Of a stretch of DNA of 64,000 bases, positions 1 through 9,625 are shown piece after piece; position 1 is the stretch's first letter; the number at the start of each line of letters is the position of its first letter. Source of the DNA: Paenibacillus periandrae. GTDB lineage: Bacteria; Bacillota; Bacilli; Paenibacillales; NBRC-103111. The DNA is taken from positions 62,001 through 126,000 of the forward strand of contig NZ_JAJNMU010000020.1 of the NCBI RefSeq assembly GCF_022458865.1, written 5' to 3'. The translations under genes and the position numbers were made by a program. Below the pieces are notes generated by a model. It was not told where the DNA came from. It worked only from the letters and a program-made list of their open reading frames with translations, and did not search any database.

Positions 1-2
1 CA

Positions 3-503
3 CAAACCGGTATCATCAATCAAATCATTGTAAGCTTGGGCATGGAGCCCATTCAATTTATGCAGAAGGCTGAATATTTCCGCACCTTAATTGTTCTTTC
101 GGGCATGTGGAAGGAGATGGGGTGGAGTGCCATTATTTTTTTGGCAGCCCTGGCCGGAATTAGCCCCTCCCTTTATGAAGCTGCAAGAATGGATGGTGCG
201 AACCGTTGGAAACAATTTGTCCATGTTACGCTTCCCGGATTGCTTCCTGCCATAGTCATTTTATTGCTTCTCAAAATTGGCCATGTATTGGACCTTGGCT
301 TTGAACACATTTATGTATTTCTCAATCCTATTACTTACGAGACAGGCGACATTCTTGATACGTATGCTTACAGGGCAGGCATTATACAAGGCCAATACAG
401 CTTGACCACAGCAATCGGACTTTTCAAATCGGTAATTGGTTTTATCCTTTTAGTAACTGCCAATAAAATCAGCAAAGCCATATCAGGAGAAGGTTTATAT
501 TAG
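3..503 (+). CDS. Carbohydrate ABC transporter permease, LplB type (5' end cut by window edge)
   Basis: Inner-membrane permease of a type I carbohydrate importer, partner of the permease that follows. The reading frame is open from base 3 with residues TGIINQI upstream of any start codon, so the TTG at 36 is internal and the gene begins outside the window. The cytoplasmic EAA loop, which docks the ATPase, is clear (EAARMDGANRWKQF, then LPGL). Several hydrophobic segments flank it, and the C-terminus ISKAISGEGLY is typical of LplB homologues. Eight bases separate it from the next permease, with an AGGAGG in the gap. As is common in this family, no dedicated ATPase gene is present; a shared MsmX-like ATPase is likely (inference). 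Confidence 0.9.
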   Translation, partial: QTGIINQIIVSLGMEPIQFMQKAEYFRTLIVLSGMWKEMGWSAIIFLAALAGISPSLYEAARMDGANRWKQFVHVTLPGLLPAIVILLLLKIGHVLDLGFEHIYVFLNPITYETGDILDTYAYRAGIIQGQYSLTTAIGLFKSVIGFILLVTANKISKAISGEGLY

Positions 504-511
504 GAGGAGCT

Positions 512-1387
512 ATGAAATATAAGTCAACGTTAGGCGAAAAAAGTTTTGATATCTTTAACACTTCCTTGCTGTTGGCCATCTGTTTATCGGTAATATCACC
601 TTTACTCCATGTTGTAGCGGGATCGCTAAGCTCAGTCAATGCGCTGACGCGGAGGGAAGTTTACTTCTGGCCCAAAGAATGGACGTTGTACAACCTTCAG
701 CTTGTTTTGCAGAATGACGCGTTTTGGAGTGGCTTGAGAGTCTCCATAATAATCGTCACTGTAGGTACCGCTGTCAATTTAATTTTAACTGTGCTTACAG
801 CGTATCCGTTGTCAAAGCCATTCCTTAAGGGCCGCAAAGGGATTCTATTGTTTATTATATTTACAATGGTTTTCCAGGCGCCCATCATCCCCACATATCT
901 TGTGGTCAAAAGCTTAGGGCTGCTTGATACTTATGCAGCTTTGATCATTCCAGTGGCAGTAAATGCATTTAATATGATCATATGCCTGACCTTCTTTAGA
1001 AATTTACCCGAAGAATTGTTTGATGCCGCCAAAATCGATGGGCTTTCTGAGTATGGAAGCTTGTGGAAGATTGCCTTACCGATATCCAAGCCCGTTATGG
1101 CTACCATGTTGCTATTTTACGCCGTTAGCCACTGGAACAGCATCATGGTTCCTCTGCTATATATAACGGATAGAACTAAGCATACTTTACAGGTTTACAT
1201 CTACAATTTGATATCTCAATCGAATACGGAATCCGTTGCCGCAACGGCAGATACCAACTTGCGTATTTTACCTGAAGCCGTACAAATGTCAACCATCGTT
1301 CTGGCAACCTTGCCTATTGTTTTGTTGTATCCCTTCTTGCAAAAACATTTTATTAAGGGAGCCTTGTTAGGTTCTGTCAAGGAATAA
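512..1387 (+). CDS. Carbohydrate ABC transporter permease, LplC/MalG type
   Basis: Second membrane subunit of the same importer, 291 residues, the usual length for LplC-like permeases. About six transmembrane segments are visible. The EAA loop reads DAAKIDGLSEYGSLWKIALP near residues 175-195. The start at 512 is preceded by AGGAGG in the short gap after the first permease. The insertion around residues 235-260 (many N, S, T and A) is seen in the LplC subfamily that transports oligosaccharides or alginate/pectin-like sugars, but the substrate cannot be read from the sequence. Co-transcription with both neighbours is likely. Confidence 0.93.
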   Translation: MKYKSTLGEKSFDIFNTSLLLAICLSVISPLLHVVAGSLSSVNALTRREVYFWPKEWTLYNLQLVLQNDAFWSGLRVSIIIVTVGTAVNLILTVLTAYPLSKPFLKGRKGILLFIIFTMVFQAPIIPTYLVVKSLGLLDTYAALIIPVAVNAFNMIICLTFFRNLPEELFDAAKIDGLSEYGSLWKIALPISKPVMATMLLFYAVSHWNSIMVPLLYITDRTKHTLQVYIYNLISQSNTESVAATADTNLRILPEAVQMSTIVLATLPIVLLYPFLQKHFIKGALLGSVKE

Positions 1388-1452
1388 CTGTTATTCCAGG
1401 GGTCAAAGCCTGTTAAAATATAACAAACAATACAAATAGGGAGGCGACAAGA

Positions 1453-2991
1453 ATGAGAAAGTTTAAAACAATCAGTTTGCTGAGCACAGCACTCATTATG
1501 GCGGCATTGTCAGCTTGTTCAACGGGGACTGAAAAGGACACGAAGCAAACAGGTAATGCGCCAGCACCTGTCACTAAACCAACGATTACCATGTTCAGCT
1601 CGGACAATAATTCTCCACTACCCGCAGAAAAAACGATGAACATACCTACCTTCAAGTACTTGGCAGATAAAACAAACACCATTCTCGATTGGACCTTCCT
1701 GCCTCACGCCCAGTATAAAGATCAGCTTCGCATTCGAGTGGCGAGCGGCCAAATCCCTGATATCATCCTGCTGAATACGATCGCAGAGATGGATTCGATA
1801 ACGGGCGGCCAAGCCATGGAATTAAATGATTTATTAGATAAGTTCGGACCGAATTTAAAAAAGGTAATTCCAGCTGCTGCCTGGGCTGGCGTATCCAAAA
1901 AAGGGAAAATATTGGGAATACCGATGCCAAGCTCGCTGGGCTCCAGTAAAATACTTTACGCCCGTAAGGATTGGATGGATAAAGTCGGAATCAAGGAAAA
2001 CCCCAAAAATGAGCTGGAATTGTTAGACATGTTACGTGCATTTCGGGATAAAGACCCTAATGGAAACGGAAAGAAAGACGAAATCCCCTTCATTATGAGA
2101 GAAAAACTGTCTTGGGGAGATAACATATTCGGTATGTATGGGCTATCCCCTAATAACTTCCATGAAGTCAATGGGGAAATCATTCCTGATTTCATTCATC
2201 CGGATATGAAGAAGGCGTTGTCTTTCATGAAAACCATGCTGGATGAGAAGCTATTAGACAATGAAATGTTCGTTAACAAACAAACACCTCCCAAGGTAAT
2301 GGGCAATATTGCAGGATTATTCGTGCATGTACCTGGAGAAGCGTGGACCTCATGGCAAGCTAAGCTGGAAGCAGCGAATCCGGGACAAGGCGCTAAGCTG
2401 GTCGCGATTCCCACTCCGCGGGCGACAGGGTATACAGGAAAGGTTGGCGTATCAGAGAGTCCGGTAGGCAGAGTATACTTCATTATGAACTCCTCCAAAA
2501 ATGCGGAGGCCATCATTAAGATGTTTGATTGGTTGGCCAGCGAAGAGGGTCAAGCGTTCGCAAACCTTGGCATCCCAGGAGTAACGTATACAAAAGAAGG
2601 AAATGAGTACAAATATGATAAACAAAAGGATACGGATGATAAGACTTTACTTTGGAGATTGAGTACGATGTACTATCTGGAAAGCTTTGCACCCATAAAT
2701 CAGGCGAAGCTTGGCAAAGAAGGGTATGATTTCCTGCAGGCAACATTAGCTACAGCCGCCAAAGAAGGCCTGCCGAATCCGTTCTCGATCATACCGCAAT
2801 TGCCAGCCCTTCAACAAAATCCTGATATCGATTATAACGGAAATCTGTTCCAGGAAGCAGCAGCTAAAATTTTACTCGGCAGTGCACCGCTCGAATCCTT
2901 TGACACATTTGTAGCCACTTGGCGCAAGCAGGGTGGAGATCAATATATCAAGGAATTAACGGAATGGTATAACCAGAATGTGAAAAAGTAA
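1453..2991 (+). CDS. Extracellular solute-binding lipoprotein of the LplBC-type importer
   Basis: Substrate-binding protein of the ABC importer, 512 residues, the usual size for the LplA-like group. A lipoprotein signal peptide ends in the lipobox ALSAC, so the mature protein should be lipid-anchored on the outer face of the membrane. AGGGAGG lies just upstream of the ATG. A calcium-site-like stretch DKDPNGNGKKDEIPF is characteristic of this family. It follows the two permeases by 65 bases and precedes a dehydrogenase gene, fitting a carbohydrate uptake and degradation operon. The sugar is unknown. Confidence 0.92.
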   Translation: MRKFKTISLLSTALIMAALSACSTGTEKDTKQTGNAPAPVTKPTITMFSSDNNSPLPAEKTMNIPTFKYLADKTNTILDWTFLPHAQYKDQLRIRVASGQIPDIILLNTIAEMDSITGGQAMELNDLLDKFGPNLKKVIPAAAWAGVSKKGKILGIPMPSSLGSSKILYARKDWMDKVGIKENPKNELELLDMLRAFRDKDPNGNGKKDEIPFIMREKLSWGDNIFGMYGLSPNNFHEVNGEIIPDFIHPDMKKALSFMKTMLDEKLLDNEMFVNKQTPPKVMGNIAGLFVHVPGEAWTSWQAKLEAANPGQGAKLVAIPTPRATGYTGKVGVSESPVGRVYFIMNSSKNAEAIIKMFDWLASEEGQAFANLGIPGVTYTKEGNEYKYDKQKDTDDKTLLWRLSTMYYLESFAPINQAKLGKEGYDFLQATLATAAKEGLPNPFSIIPQLPALQQNPDIDYNGNLFQEAAAKILLGSAPLESFDTFVATWRKQGGDQYIKELTEWYNQNVKK

Positions 2992-3041
2992 TAGTAGGGG
3001 TATAGATGAATCCAATTTGTGAAATAGAGGAGAAAAAGAAA

Positions 3042-4067
3042 ATGAATAAAATGAGGTTCGGTATTATTGGCGGTGGTGTTATTGCCCCAACTCACGCTCA
3101 AGCGATTACAGGCAATTCCGAAGCGGAGCTTGTGGCCATTGCGGATGTTGAATTGGAAAAGGCTGAGCGGATGGCCGTTGATTACGCCATTCCCCACGTA
3201 TATGAGGATTACCAGGAATTGCTTAAGCGTGATGATATCGATGCCATCACTGTTGCCGTTCCGAGCGGCTATCATGCCGAGGTCGTAATTGCGGCTGCTG
3301 AAGCCGGTAAGCACGTGCTCTGCGAGAAACCGCTGGAAATTACAGCGGACAATATGACGCGAATGACAGCTGCTTGCCGTAAGGCAGGAGTAAAGCTTGG
3401 TTGTGTATTCCAGCGCCGGGTGAGTCCTGCAGCAATCATTACGAAAAAAGCGATGGATGACGGTAAGTTAGGCAAGCTGGTGCTCGGTGATGCCTACCAG
3501 AAATATTATCGCAGCCCTGAATATTACAAAAGTGCGGGTTGGCGGGGTACTTGGGCGCTTGACGGTGGAGGGGCGCTAATGAATCAAGGCGTACACGGTA
3601 TTGACTTGATTCAATGGCTGATGGGAGATGTACAATCCGTCTTTGCCTATTCATCCGCCTTGGTTCGTGAGATCGAAGTTGAGGATACAGCCGTAGCCGT
3701 TGTGAAGTACAAAAATGGAGCTTTTGGCGTCATCCAGGGGACGACTTCGGTGTATCCTGCGCAGGAAATACGGTTTGAGCTGCACGGCGAAAATGGAACG
3801 ATCATTTTTGACGATTTGGGCTTCAAACAATGGAAATTTGCCGATAGCGAGGAAGAAATGCCACAGGTACCTTCCACATTAAGCTCAAAGGATGACCCGA
3901 AACAAATAGCCAATCACGGTCACTTTCTGCTTGTAGACGATTTAATTCAAGCGATTCGCGAGAATCGGGATCCGCTGATAACAGGCGAGGAAGGGCGGAA
4001 ATCCGTAGACCTCATTCTGGCTATCTATGAATCCGCGCGTACGGGCAAAGAAATTAGCTTGGTATAA
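3042..4067 (+). CDS. Gfo/Idh/MocA-family NAD(P)-dependent dehydrogenase
   Basis: Cytoplasmic oxidoreductase acting on a sugar or inositol-like substrate. The N-terminal Rossmann motif is GIIGGGVIAP, the family lysine motif is CEKPLEI near residue 95, and the C-terminal alpha/beta domain carries GGGALMNQGVHGIDLI, with the catalytic-type D-x3-H arrangement. I place the start at 3042 because AGAGGAG lies about nine bases upstream and the Rossmann fold begins directly; an in-frame ATG at 3006 has no good ribosome site. It sits between the ABC importer and a creatininase-family gene and probably oxidises the imported sugar. Confidence 0.93.
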   Translation: MNKMRFGIIGGGVIAPTHAQAITGNSEAELVAIADVELEKAERMAVDYAIPHVYEDYQELLKRDDIDAITVAVPSGYHAEVVIAAAEAGKHVLCEKPLEITADNMTRMTAACRKAGVKLGCVFQRRVSPAAIITKKAMDDGKLGKLVLGDAYQKYYRSPEYYKSAGWRGTWALDGGGALMNQGVHGIDLIQWLMGDVQSVFAYSSALVREIEVEDTAVAVVKYKNGAFGVIQGTTSVYPAQEIRFELHGENGTIIFDDLGFKQWKFADSEEEMPQVPSTLSSKDDPKQIANHGHFLLVDDLIQAIRENRDPLITGEEGRKSVDLILAIYESARTGKEISLV

Positions 4068-4083
4068 AGCAGGTAGGACAGCA

Positions 4084-4844
4084 ATGCTAACCGTATATAA
4101 CAATCGTATTGATTTTGAACGAGACAATCCGACGATAGCGGTGCTGCCGATTGGAGCCGTGGAGCAGCATGGAAGTCATCTTCCTGTAGGCATGGATATG
4201 ATCATTTCATCTGAATTTGCATCCCGATTGGCTGAGAAACTGGACGCTTACTTGCTGCCAGTGCTTGCAGTGACTTCCTCCATTGAACACAAAAAAGCAC
4301 TAGTCACCGTGTATTTAAAAGCAACCACACTTGCCCTTGTAGTAAAAGACATCGCTGAATCGCTTCACGAAGCAGGATTCAAAAAGTATATTCTCATTAA
4401 TGGGCATGGCGGTAATTGGATTCTGAAGCCAACCATTCGACAGCTTAACCGCGATTTGAATGATCGCCACCATAGCGGAATGGGTATGGAAACGATTCTG
4501 ATCCATACCACAGTTGGAGCTGACCGGCAAAATGAAGTGTTCACACACAAGCAGCACGTATTCATGCCGGGGAGAAAGAAACCTCTATCATGCCGCACCT
4601 GCACCCCGAATATGTGGGCACGATTCGTGAGCTTCCCGATAAGGAATTCCATCCCCAGGATTTCATGGACTATTTTGACGTGATGGATTTGTCGGAAGAC
4701 GGGTATTGGGGTTTCCCGGAAAGCGGTACAGCCGCCAAGGGCGCCAAGCTATTGGACATTATGGTCGAAAGTGCCCTCCAATACTTGGAGCGGATAGAAC
4801 AGCATCATAAGTCCTTGTCTAAAGGAGCGGATGGCCAGGGGTGA
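4084..4844 (+). pseudogene. Creatininase-family amidohydrolase, split by a frameshift
   Basis: Creatininase-family metal hydrolases cleave cyclic or linear amides. The first part (from the ATG at 4084) has the metal-binding stretch AVEQHGSHLPVGMD and the loop INGHGGN. The frame is lost near 4557-4560 and the rest continues in another frame from IHAGEKETSIMPHLHPEY, which holds the conserved HAGExETS motif, to the stop at 4844. Repairing one base would give about 253 residues, the normal family length. Sequence conservation is good on both sides, so this is either a very recent mutation or a sequencing error. In the sugar operon it may act on a lactam or amide derivative (inference). Confidence 0.8.
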
Positions 4845-5586
4845 AGCAGGCAGCGCAAATAAACGAGCTAGTCATTCGCCAACTGACAGAAGCTGATATT
4901 CCTTTTGCGATGGAATTGAAGAATATCGCAGGCTGGAACCACCAGGTATAAGCCGATTGCCAGGGGTATTTGACATATGAGCCTGGTTGCTTCCTTGCAG
5001 AAATCAATGGTCGCGCTGCAGGAACAGCTACGGCGATCCGCTACGGAACTAAACTCGGATGGATTGGGAAGGTATTAGTCCATCCCGATCTGCGCCGTTA
5101 TGGGATCGGCAAAGCAATACTGAAACGGACTATTGCGTATTTACAGGGTCTCGGGGTAACTTGCATAAAGCTTGGTGCCACACCTATGGGCAAAACCGTT
5201 TATGTGCCACTCGGCTTCGCGGAAGAGTATGAGCTGGAGCGTTATCAAGGCGTGGCAGGCATAGTAAAACAACTCACAAAAGCGGATGTTATCCCAATTA
5301 CTGAGGATATCTGTTAGCACATCAAGGCTACAATGCAGTGCAAGCGGGTCCTTGGATAGCAAGCAGCGAGCAGGCAGCTGAAGTCTTATTTGAAGCTTTT
5401 ATGTGCGAGGTAGCTGGCAAAACCATATTGCTTGATATGCCATGCTTGAATGACTTTGGTAAAGTTCTCTTATTAAAGCATGGCTTTACAGTGCAGCGTG
5501 GCTTCACGCGAATGTACTTGGGTGAAAATCGATGTCCAGGATTTCCACAAGGAATTTATGGTACATCAGGTGCTGAAAAAGGTTAA
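4841..5586 (+). pseudogene. GNAT-family N-acetyltransferase, broken (two-domain YitH-like)
   Basis: The frame opening at GTG 4841 encodes an acetyltransferase N-terminus (VIRQLTEADIPFAMELK) and is interrupted by TAA at 4949-4951. The same frame then continues with the acetyl-CoA-binding region (IGKVLVHPDLRRYGIGKAI) to a stop at 5317. A different frame then encodes a second domain from HQGYNAVQAGPWIASS to 5586, resembling the C-terminal domain of two-domain acetyltransferases. One nonsense codon, one frameshift and probably some lost sequence near 5300-5320 are therefore needed to explain it. It overlaps the end of the creatininase-family gene. Confidence 0.7.
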
Positions 5587-5641
5587 TCCCGTGCTCAACA
5601 AAGCTAAATAACTATAAATGGATTCGGAAAGGATGGGCGAT

Positions 5642-6553
5642 ATGACCGTAACAAAATCCTTGATTATCGGAATGATCGGATTGGATACTTCCCACAGTAG
5701 TATTTTTACGAGGCTTTTAAATGATCCGAATACGGAGTACCATATTCCAGGTGGTAGAGTTACTTATGCATTTCCTGGGGGATCGCCAGATTTTGAGCTA
5801 AGCTATTCCCGAGTCGAAGGGTTTACAAGCACACTTCGTGATGAATATGGGGTACAAATCTTAAATAGCCCTGAGGAAGTGGCAGAACGTTCGGATGCGG
5901 TATTGCTCACCTCTGTCGATGGGCGTGTTCATTTGGAGCAGTTCCGCCGGATTGCAACTTATGGCAAACCGGTATTTGTTGATAAGCCTTTTGCAACGAC
6001 AACGGCAGAGGCAAAGGAAATCATGCGTCTTGCAGCTGAATACAAGCTGCCGATCATGAGCTCGTCTTCGCTGCGTTACTCCACTGGGATAGCTGATGCC
6101 TTAAACGGAAATACAGACGATGTTATTATCGGGGCCGATTGTTACGGACCAACAGAGCTTCAGCCGACACAGCCAGGGCTGTTCTGGTATGGCATCCATA
6201 CAGTTGAAATGCTGTATCGTATATTGGGTAAAGGCTGCGTGCAGGTAACAGCAGCTACGAATGAGAGCCATGAGTTTGTTGTTGGCCAATGGTCAGATGG
6301 ACGGATTGGAACCATTCGTGGTAATCGGCTTGGAAATATGACGATGGGAGCCGCCATCCATCGTACCAAGGAATCGGAGTTCGTCGACTGCAGCAAGTAT
6401 CCTAAGCCCGTTTATGCAAGTTTATTAGAAATGGCTGTCGCCATGTTTCACAGTGGGACTTCTCCAGTCGATCCGGAAGAAACATTAGAAATTATTCGCT
6501 TTTTGGAAGCGGCCAATGATAGCCGGGCAACGGGTAAGACAGTAAGCTTATAA
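5642..6553 (+). CDS. Gfo/Idh/MocA-family oxidoreductase
   Basis: Second dehydrogenase-like protein of the operon, about 303 residues. The N-terminus IIGMIGLDTSHSSIFTRLLND is a divergent Rossmann start found in a subgroup of these proteins; VDKPFATT is the family lysine motif and GIHTVEMLYRILG the C-terminal-domain histidine region. I prefer the start at 5642 because AAAGGA precedes it by about eight bases; ATGs at 5618 and 5633 lack a comparable site. Conserved position after the importer suggests a role in breakdown of the same carbohydrate. Substrate unknown. Confidence 0.87.
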   Translation: MTVTKSLIIGMIGLDTSHSSIFTRLLNDPNTEYHIPGGRVTYAFPGGSPDFELSYSRVEGFTSTLRDEYGVQILNSPEEVAERSDAVLLTSVDGRVHLEQFRRIATYGKPVFVDKPFATTTAEAKEIMRLAAEYKLPIMSSSSLRYSTGIADALNGNTDDVIIGADCYGPTELQPTQPGLFWYGIHTVEMLYRILGKGCVQVTAATNESHEFVVGQWSDGRIGTIRGNRLGNMTMGAAIHRTKESEFVDCSKYPKPVYASLLEMAVAMFHSGTSPVDPEETLEIIRFLEAANDSRATGKTVSL

Positions 6554-7066
6554 AGACTAATTAAGCGACAACTTGCATTCAGCTAATTAGATTGATAATG
6601 TGCTGGAAAGTTGAAGGGATTATTCTAACGATCTCGGATAATTCGTATTATGAATTCGTTTTGAGCATGTTTTAGTTCAGAGCCCCGTTAAAACGGGGCA
6701 GGTCGAAAATAATTCACCTGTCCTCTCTGATGTAGAATGGCTAATTAAATTTTAAATGGAAATATATGGTTGATTGTGATTTTCGTTTACAAGTATACTC
6801 TTCCTCTTGTTAACCTACTTGTAACTCCTCTGTAGGCCGCACCAGGATGGGACATCTCCTCTAAGTAACGATGACCACGTTCGCACCTTTTACATCGAAT
6901 TTACATCGTTTCGTGTTTACAACCTCAACGTATTGTAACGAACGATCTCGTCATATAAATGGCTGCGGAAAAACGTATAATGGCCTTAAGCAAAGTACGG
7001 CGGGCGGTGGCCGGACGCATGATTTCATAGATTGATATTTTTTCAAATTCGGGAGGAGATCGTCAC
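6554..7066. other. Intergenic region between the sugar operon and nagB
   Basis: No gene is recognised here. A perfect inverted repeat of eight-base arms (GCCCCGTT and AACGGGGC, 6682-6699) could fold but lacks a T-run. Closer to nagB there is a TATAAT-like hexamer near 6976 and an AGGAGAT ribosome site just before 7067. The promoter assignment is tentative. Confidence 0.4.
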
Positions 7067-7837
7067 ATGAGCAGGCCAAATATGATCATAGAAACGAACG
7101 CGGATCAGTTGAAAGTAAAAGTGTTCGATACCAGAGCAGCTATGGGGCAGCAGGCCGCTCTGGATGTCGCTGGAAAAATGAAACAACTGCTAGGCAGCCA
7201 GCCCAGACTGCGGATGATTTTTGCGGCAGCCCCGTCGCAGAATGAAGTGCTCGCCGGACTGGCGGTGATGGACGGACTCGATTGGAGCCGTGTTACGGTT
7301 TTTCATATGGATGAATATATCGGGCTTTCGGGTGACGCCCCACAGGCGTTCGGCAAATTTCTGAAAGATCGTTTATTCGATCGGGTACAGCCGGACGAGG
7401 TTCATATTATTAACAGCGCGGGGGACATTGCTCAGGAAGCGGAGCGCTACAGCCGCCTGCTTGCAGAAGCGCCGATTGATATCGTCTGCCTCGGCATCGG
7501 GGAAAATGGGCATATCGCCTTCAATGATCCTCCGTTTGCCGATTTTCAGGATCCTTTGCTGGTGAAGCCGGTTGAGCTGGATCTGGAGTGCCGCCAGCAG
7601 CAGGTGAATGACGGCTGTTTTGCCGGGCTGGATCAGGTGCCGACGCATGCCTTGACGCTGACGATTCCAGCGCTGTCCTCAGGCAAGCATTTATTTTGCT
7701 CCGTGCCGGGTCCATTGAAAAGAGAAGCGGTGAAACAGACGCTGCACGGCCCGATCTCAACAGCGTGTCCGGCCAGCATCCTTCGCCAACATGATGATTG
7801 CACGCTGTATGCGGATAAGGATTCCTACGGTGTGTAA
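7067..7837 (+). CDS. nagB: Glucosamine-6-phosphate deaminase
   Basis: Converts glucosamine 6-phosphate to fructose 6-phosphate and ammonia in amino-sugar catabolism. At 256 residues it has the usual length. Family signatures are visible in order: VTVFHMDEYIGL (catalytic aspartate region), DIVCLGIGENGHIAFND (active-site histidine loop) and the late THALTLTIPALSSGKHLFCSV segment. The ATG follows GGAGGAGATC. It is followed by a deleted dehydrogenase gene, mobile-element debris and then nagA, suggesting a nag operon that has been invaded. Confidence 0.95.
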   Translation: MSRPNMIIETNADQLKVKVFDTRAAMGQQAALDVAGKMKQLLGSQPRLRMIFAAAPSQNEVLAGLAVMDGLDWSRVTVFHMDEYIGLSGDAPQAFGKFLKDRLFDRVQPDEVHIINSAGDIAQEAERYSRLLAEAPIDIVCLGIGENGHIAFNDPPFADFQDPLLVKPVELDLECRQQQVNDGCFAGLDQVPTHALTLTIPALSSGKHLFCSVPGPLKREAVKQTLHGPISTACPASILRQHDDCTLYADKDSYGV

Positions 7838-7883
7838 CTTGTGTTGGATTGGAATGATGGAGCCTGAAAGGAGCGCGGACCTC

Positions 7884-8052
7884 ATGGAAATGAAGAGTTT
7901 GAGAACAGCCGTCATTGGCGCGGGTATTATTTCGGACCGGCATTTTGAAGCGATCCGCGATACGCAGTGTGATTGCCGCGCTGGAGCATGTGTATCGCTC
8001 AGCTGAAACGGGTACGGAGCAGGAAGTGCAGCAGCCGGTTATGGATAGATAG
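7884..8052 (+). pseudogene. Gfo/Idh/MocA dehydrogenase remnant with nearly the whole interior deleted
   Basis: The ATG at 7884 starts a dehydrogenase N-terminus (SLRTAVIGAGIISDRHFEA). After about 30 codons the sequence jumps, in another frame, to a typical C-terminus, SVIAALEHVYRSAETGTE, ending at the TAG at 8050-8052. Roughly 300 codons of a normal 350-residue protein are missing. AAAGGAG lies upstream of the start, so the original gene was probably the second cistron after nagB. Confidence 0.78.
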
Positions 8053-8195
8053 AGCAAGAGCATGCGCGACAGTTACATTAACTGGGTTTTACTTGTTAGC
8101 ATGGTCGTATAAAAGTACCAGGTAGAAAAAAGACAAAGACATACCCGGCAAGCTAAAAATCAAGCTTACAGCATGAAGAGTTTTAAGTGCTCACT

Positions 8196-8698
8196 TTAAG
8201 CTGATGACGGATCTTCCGACTTTTGTATCAAGTACCCGAGCTTCTGAAGTCGTTTGATCATAAGTTCTTCATGAGTAACGGATCTGCGTTTGGCTTGGAA
8301 ATCGGCACCGAGTTCTTTGTAGGGTTCACCCGTCTTTAAGATGTGGTAGGCAATCACGAGCATTTTATGAGCAATCGCAACAACAGCTTTATTTTTCCCG
8401 TGTCTTGAGGCAATAGACCAGAACGTTGAACCTAAAAAGCTTCGAGTTTTACTGGCTGACCATGCAGCTTCGACTAGCGCAGCTTTCAAAGCGGCATTAC
8501 CTTTTAAGATGTGTGAACTTTTTTTTTACCGGCACTCTCATTATTGCCCGGACTTAAACCAGCCCACGATGAAAGGTGAGCCTCTGTGGGGAAGATAGAC
8601 ATGTCCACTCCGATTTCAGCGACGATCATTTGGGCAGTTTTCAGAGCGACGCCGGGAATGGTATCCAAATTGGCCAGTTGTTTCTTGATAGGGTTCAA
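8196..8698 (-). pseudogene. IS110-family transposase, C-terminal half, frameshifted
   Basis: On the minus strand the part from 8698 encodes ANLDTIPGVALKTAQMIVAE and SSWAGLSPGNNESAGKKK, the C-terminal (IS116/IS110/IS902) domain with its helix-hairpin-helix. The frame shifts within a run of nine A (T on the plus strand, about 8519-8527) and continues as AALVEAAWSASKTRSFL to the stop at 8196. The N-terminal DEDD catalytic half is absent here. A separate N-terminal half of an IS110 transposase lies at 16.2-16.5 kb. This copy is inactive unless slippage on the A-run joins the frames, and the missing N-terminus would still prevent activity. Confidence 0.8.
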
Positions 8699-8708
8699 AG
8701 TAAGGGAT

Positions 8709-9345
8709 GTGCGATTTGTTCTGCTATAACGTAGTAACGCTCAAAGTGTTATAAAACGGAAATGCAGGGGCTTTCAAGAGCCTAACTTTGTAACCGAAGA
8801 TTGGAATGAAGGATCCTTGTTTCCTGAAACAATCTCGTTAATACTCCTGCATGCGTTTGGCGCGGCAACGGCAATCGTATGAAGCCAGGTGAAGTCGGCA
8901 GAAAGTAGGCCAAAGCCACTCGTAAAGAGAAGGTACGCCAAATGATATGCCGGACGGCTGAAAAATAATCTACGGTGAGAATGATCAAAAGGTCTGACGA
9001 ACTACCGAATGTACGAGTCTATAGACTTAACATATGGAAACATATGGTCCAACAAACGTTGGAGTGGGTGGCGAGAAGTACAATTGTCCCATAGGAAAGT
9101 CGCTATACCGAACGATGGCGGTATCCAGCCCACAGGCTCAGAGGAAGCAACTAATGATTATATGAATAGCTAGGTTACAAGGAACAAAGAAAGCAAGGAC
9201 CGTCAGTTTTGTGAATGCCATTCACGACGGTTGCTATAAGGCAATTTGCCGAAATGCATTTATCCTTGTGAGAGTAGGGTAACGACCTGTGAAGTACCTG
9301 TAATGGGTATCGAGGAACAGCCCCAAGTCTCCTTAGATTAAAAAG
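8709..9345 (+). mobile_element. 5' part of a bacterial group II intron (ribozyme domain I onward), no maturase
   Basis: The segment opens with GTGCGATTTG, matching the GUGCG 5' consensus of group II introns. It continues with conserved-looking structured stretches such as GGTGGCGAGAAGTACAAT and GAGTAGGGTAACGACCTG, and ends near CCTTAGATTAAAAAG, where a maturase gene would normally begin. No open frame of useful length exists. It directly abuts the truncated upstream end of the IS110 remnant, in opposite orientation. The identification rests on recalled pattern similarity, not on an alignment. The intron is incomplete because no domain V or VI is found nearby. Confidence 0.6.
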
Positions 9346-9625
9346 TTAATTTTCCAAAAGTGAACTGCACCGATCTAGGCATCCTTTCCGCAGGGCTACA
9401 ATCGCCTGACTAAAGCCTTTAATTTGATGGGTGTGGCTCATAGCTCACACTAGTTTGATCTCAAGGCGATGTATTTCAGTTTAGGTGTCGCGGTCGTACC
9501 ACATTGAGCTTATCGACTTTTCCTGTCCTGCTCTTATCTTTGTTGACAGGTTAAGATCGAAATAAACTAGGTTTTTTTTTTCAATAAAGTTTGAGCCCGA
9601 TAGGGCGTTTAGTTTAGGAGGGAAC
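9346..9625. other. Non-coding stretch upstream of nagA
   Basis: No gene seen. It may hold the end of another mobile element following the intron fragment, but I recognise no terminal repeat. A TTGACA at about 9544 lies upstream of nagA without a convincing -10 at normal spacing. AGGAGGG at 9616-9622 is the nagA ribosome site. Confidence 0.35.

Noticed and set aside
3272..3913. Several minus-strand open frames inside the Gfo/Idh/MocA gene.
   Set aside because: They are shadows of a well-conserved plus-strand gene, with biased composition and no start signals.
8515..8530. Programmed -1 frameshifting at the A9 run joining the two IS110 transposase frames.
   Set aside because: IS110 transposases are normally single-frame proteins and this copy has lost its N-terminal catalytic half, so a simple mutation or sequencing error in a homopolymer is more likely.
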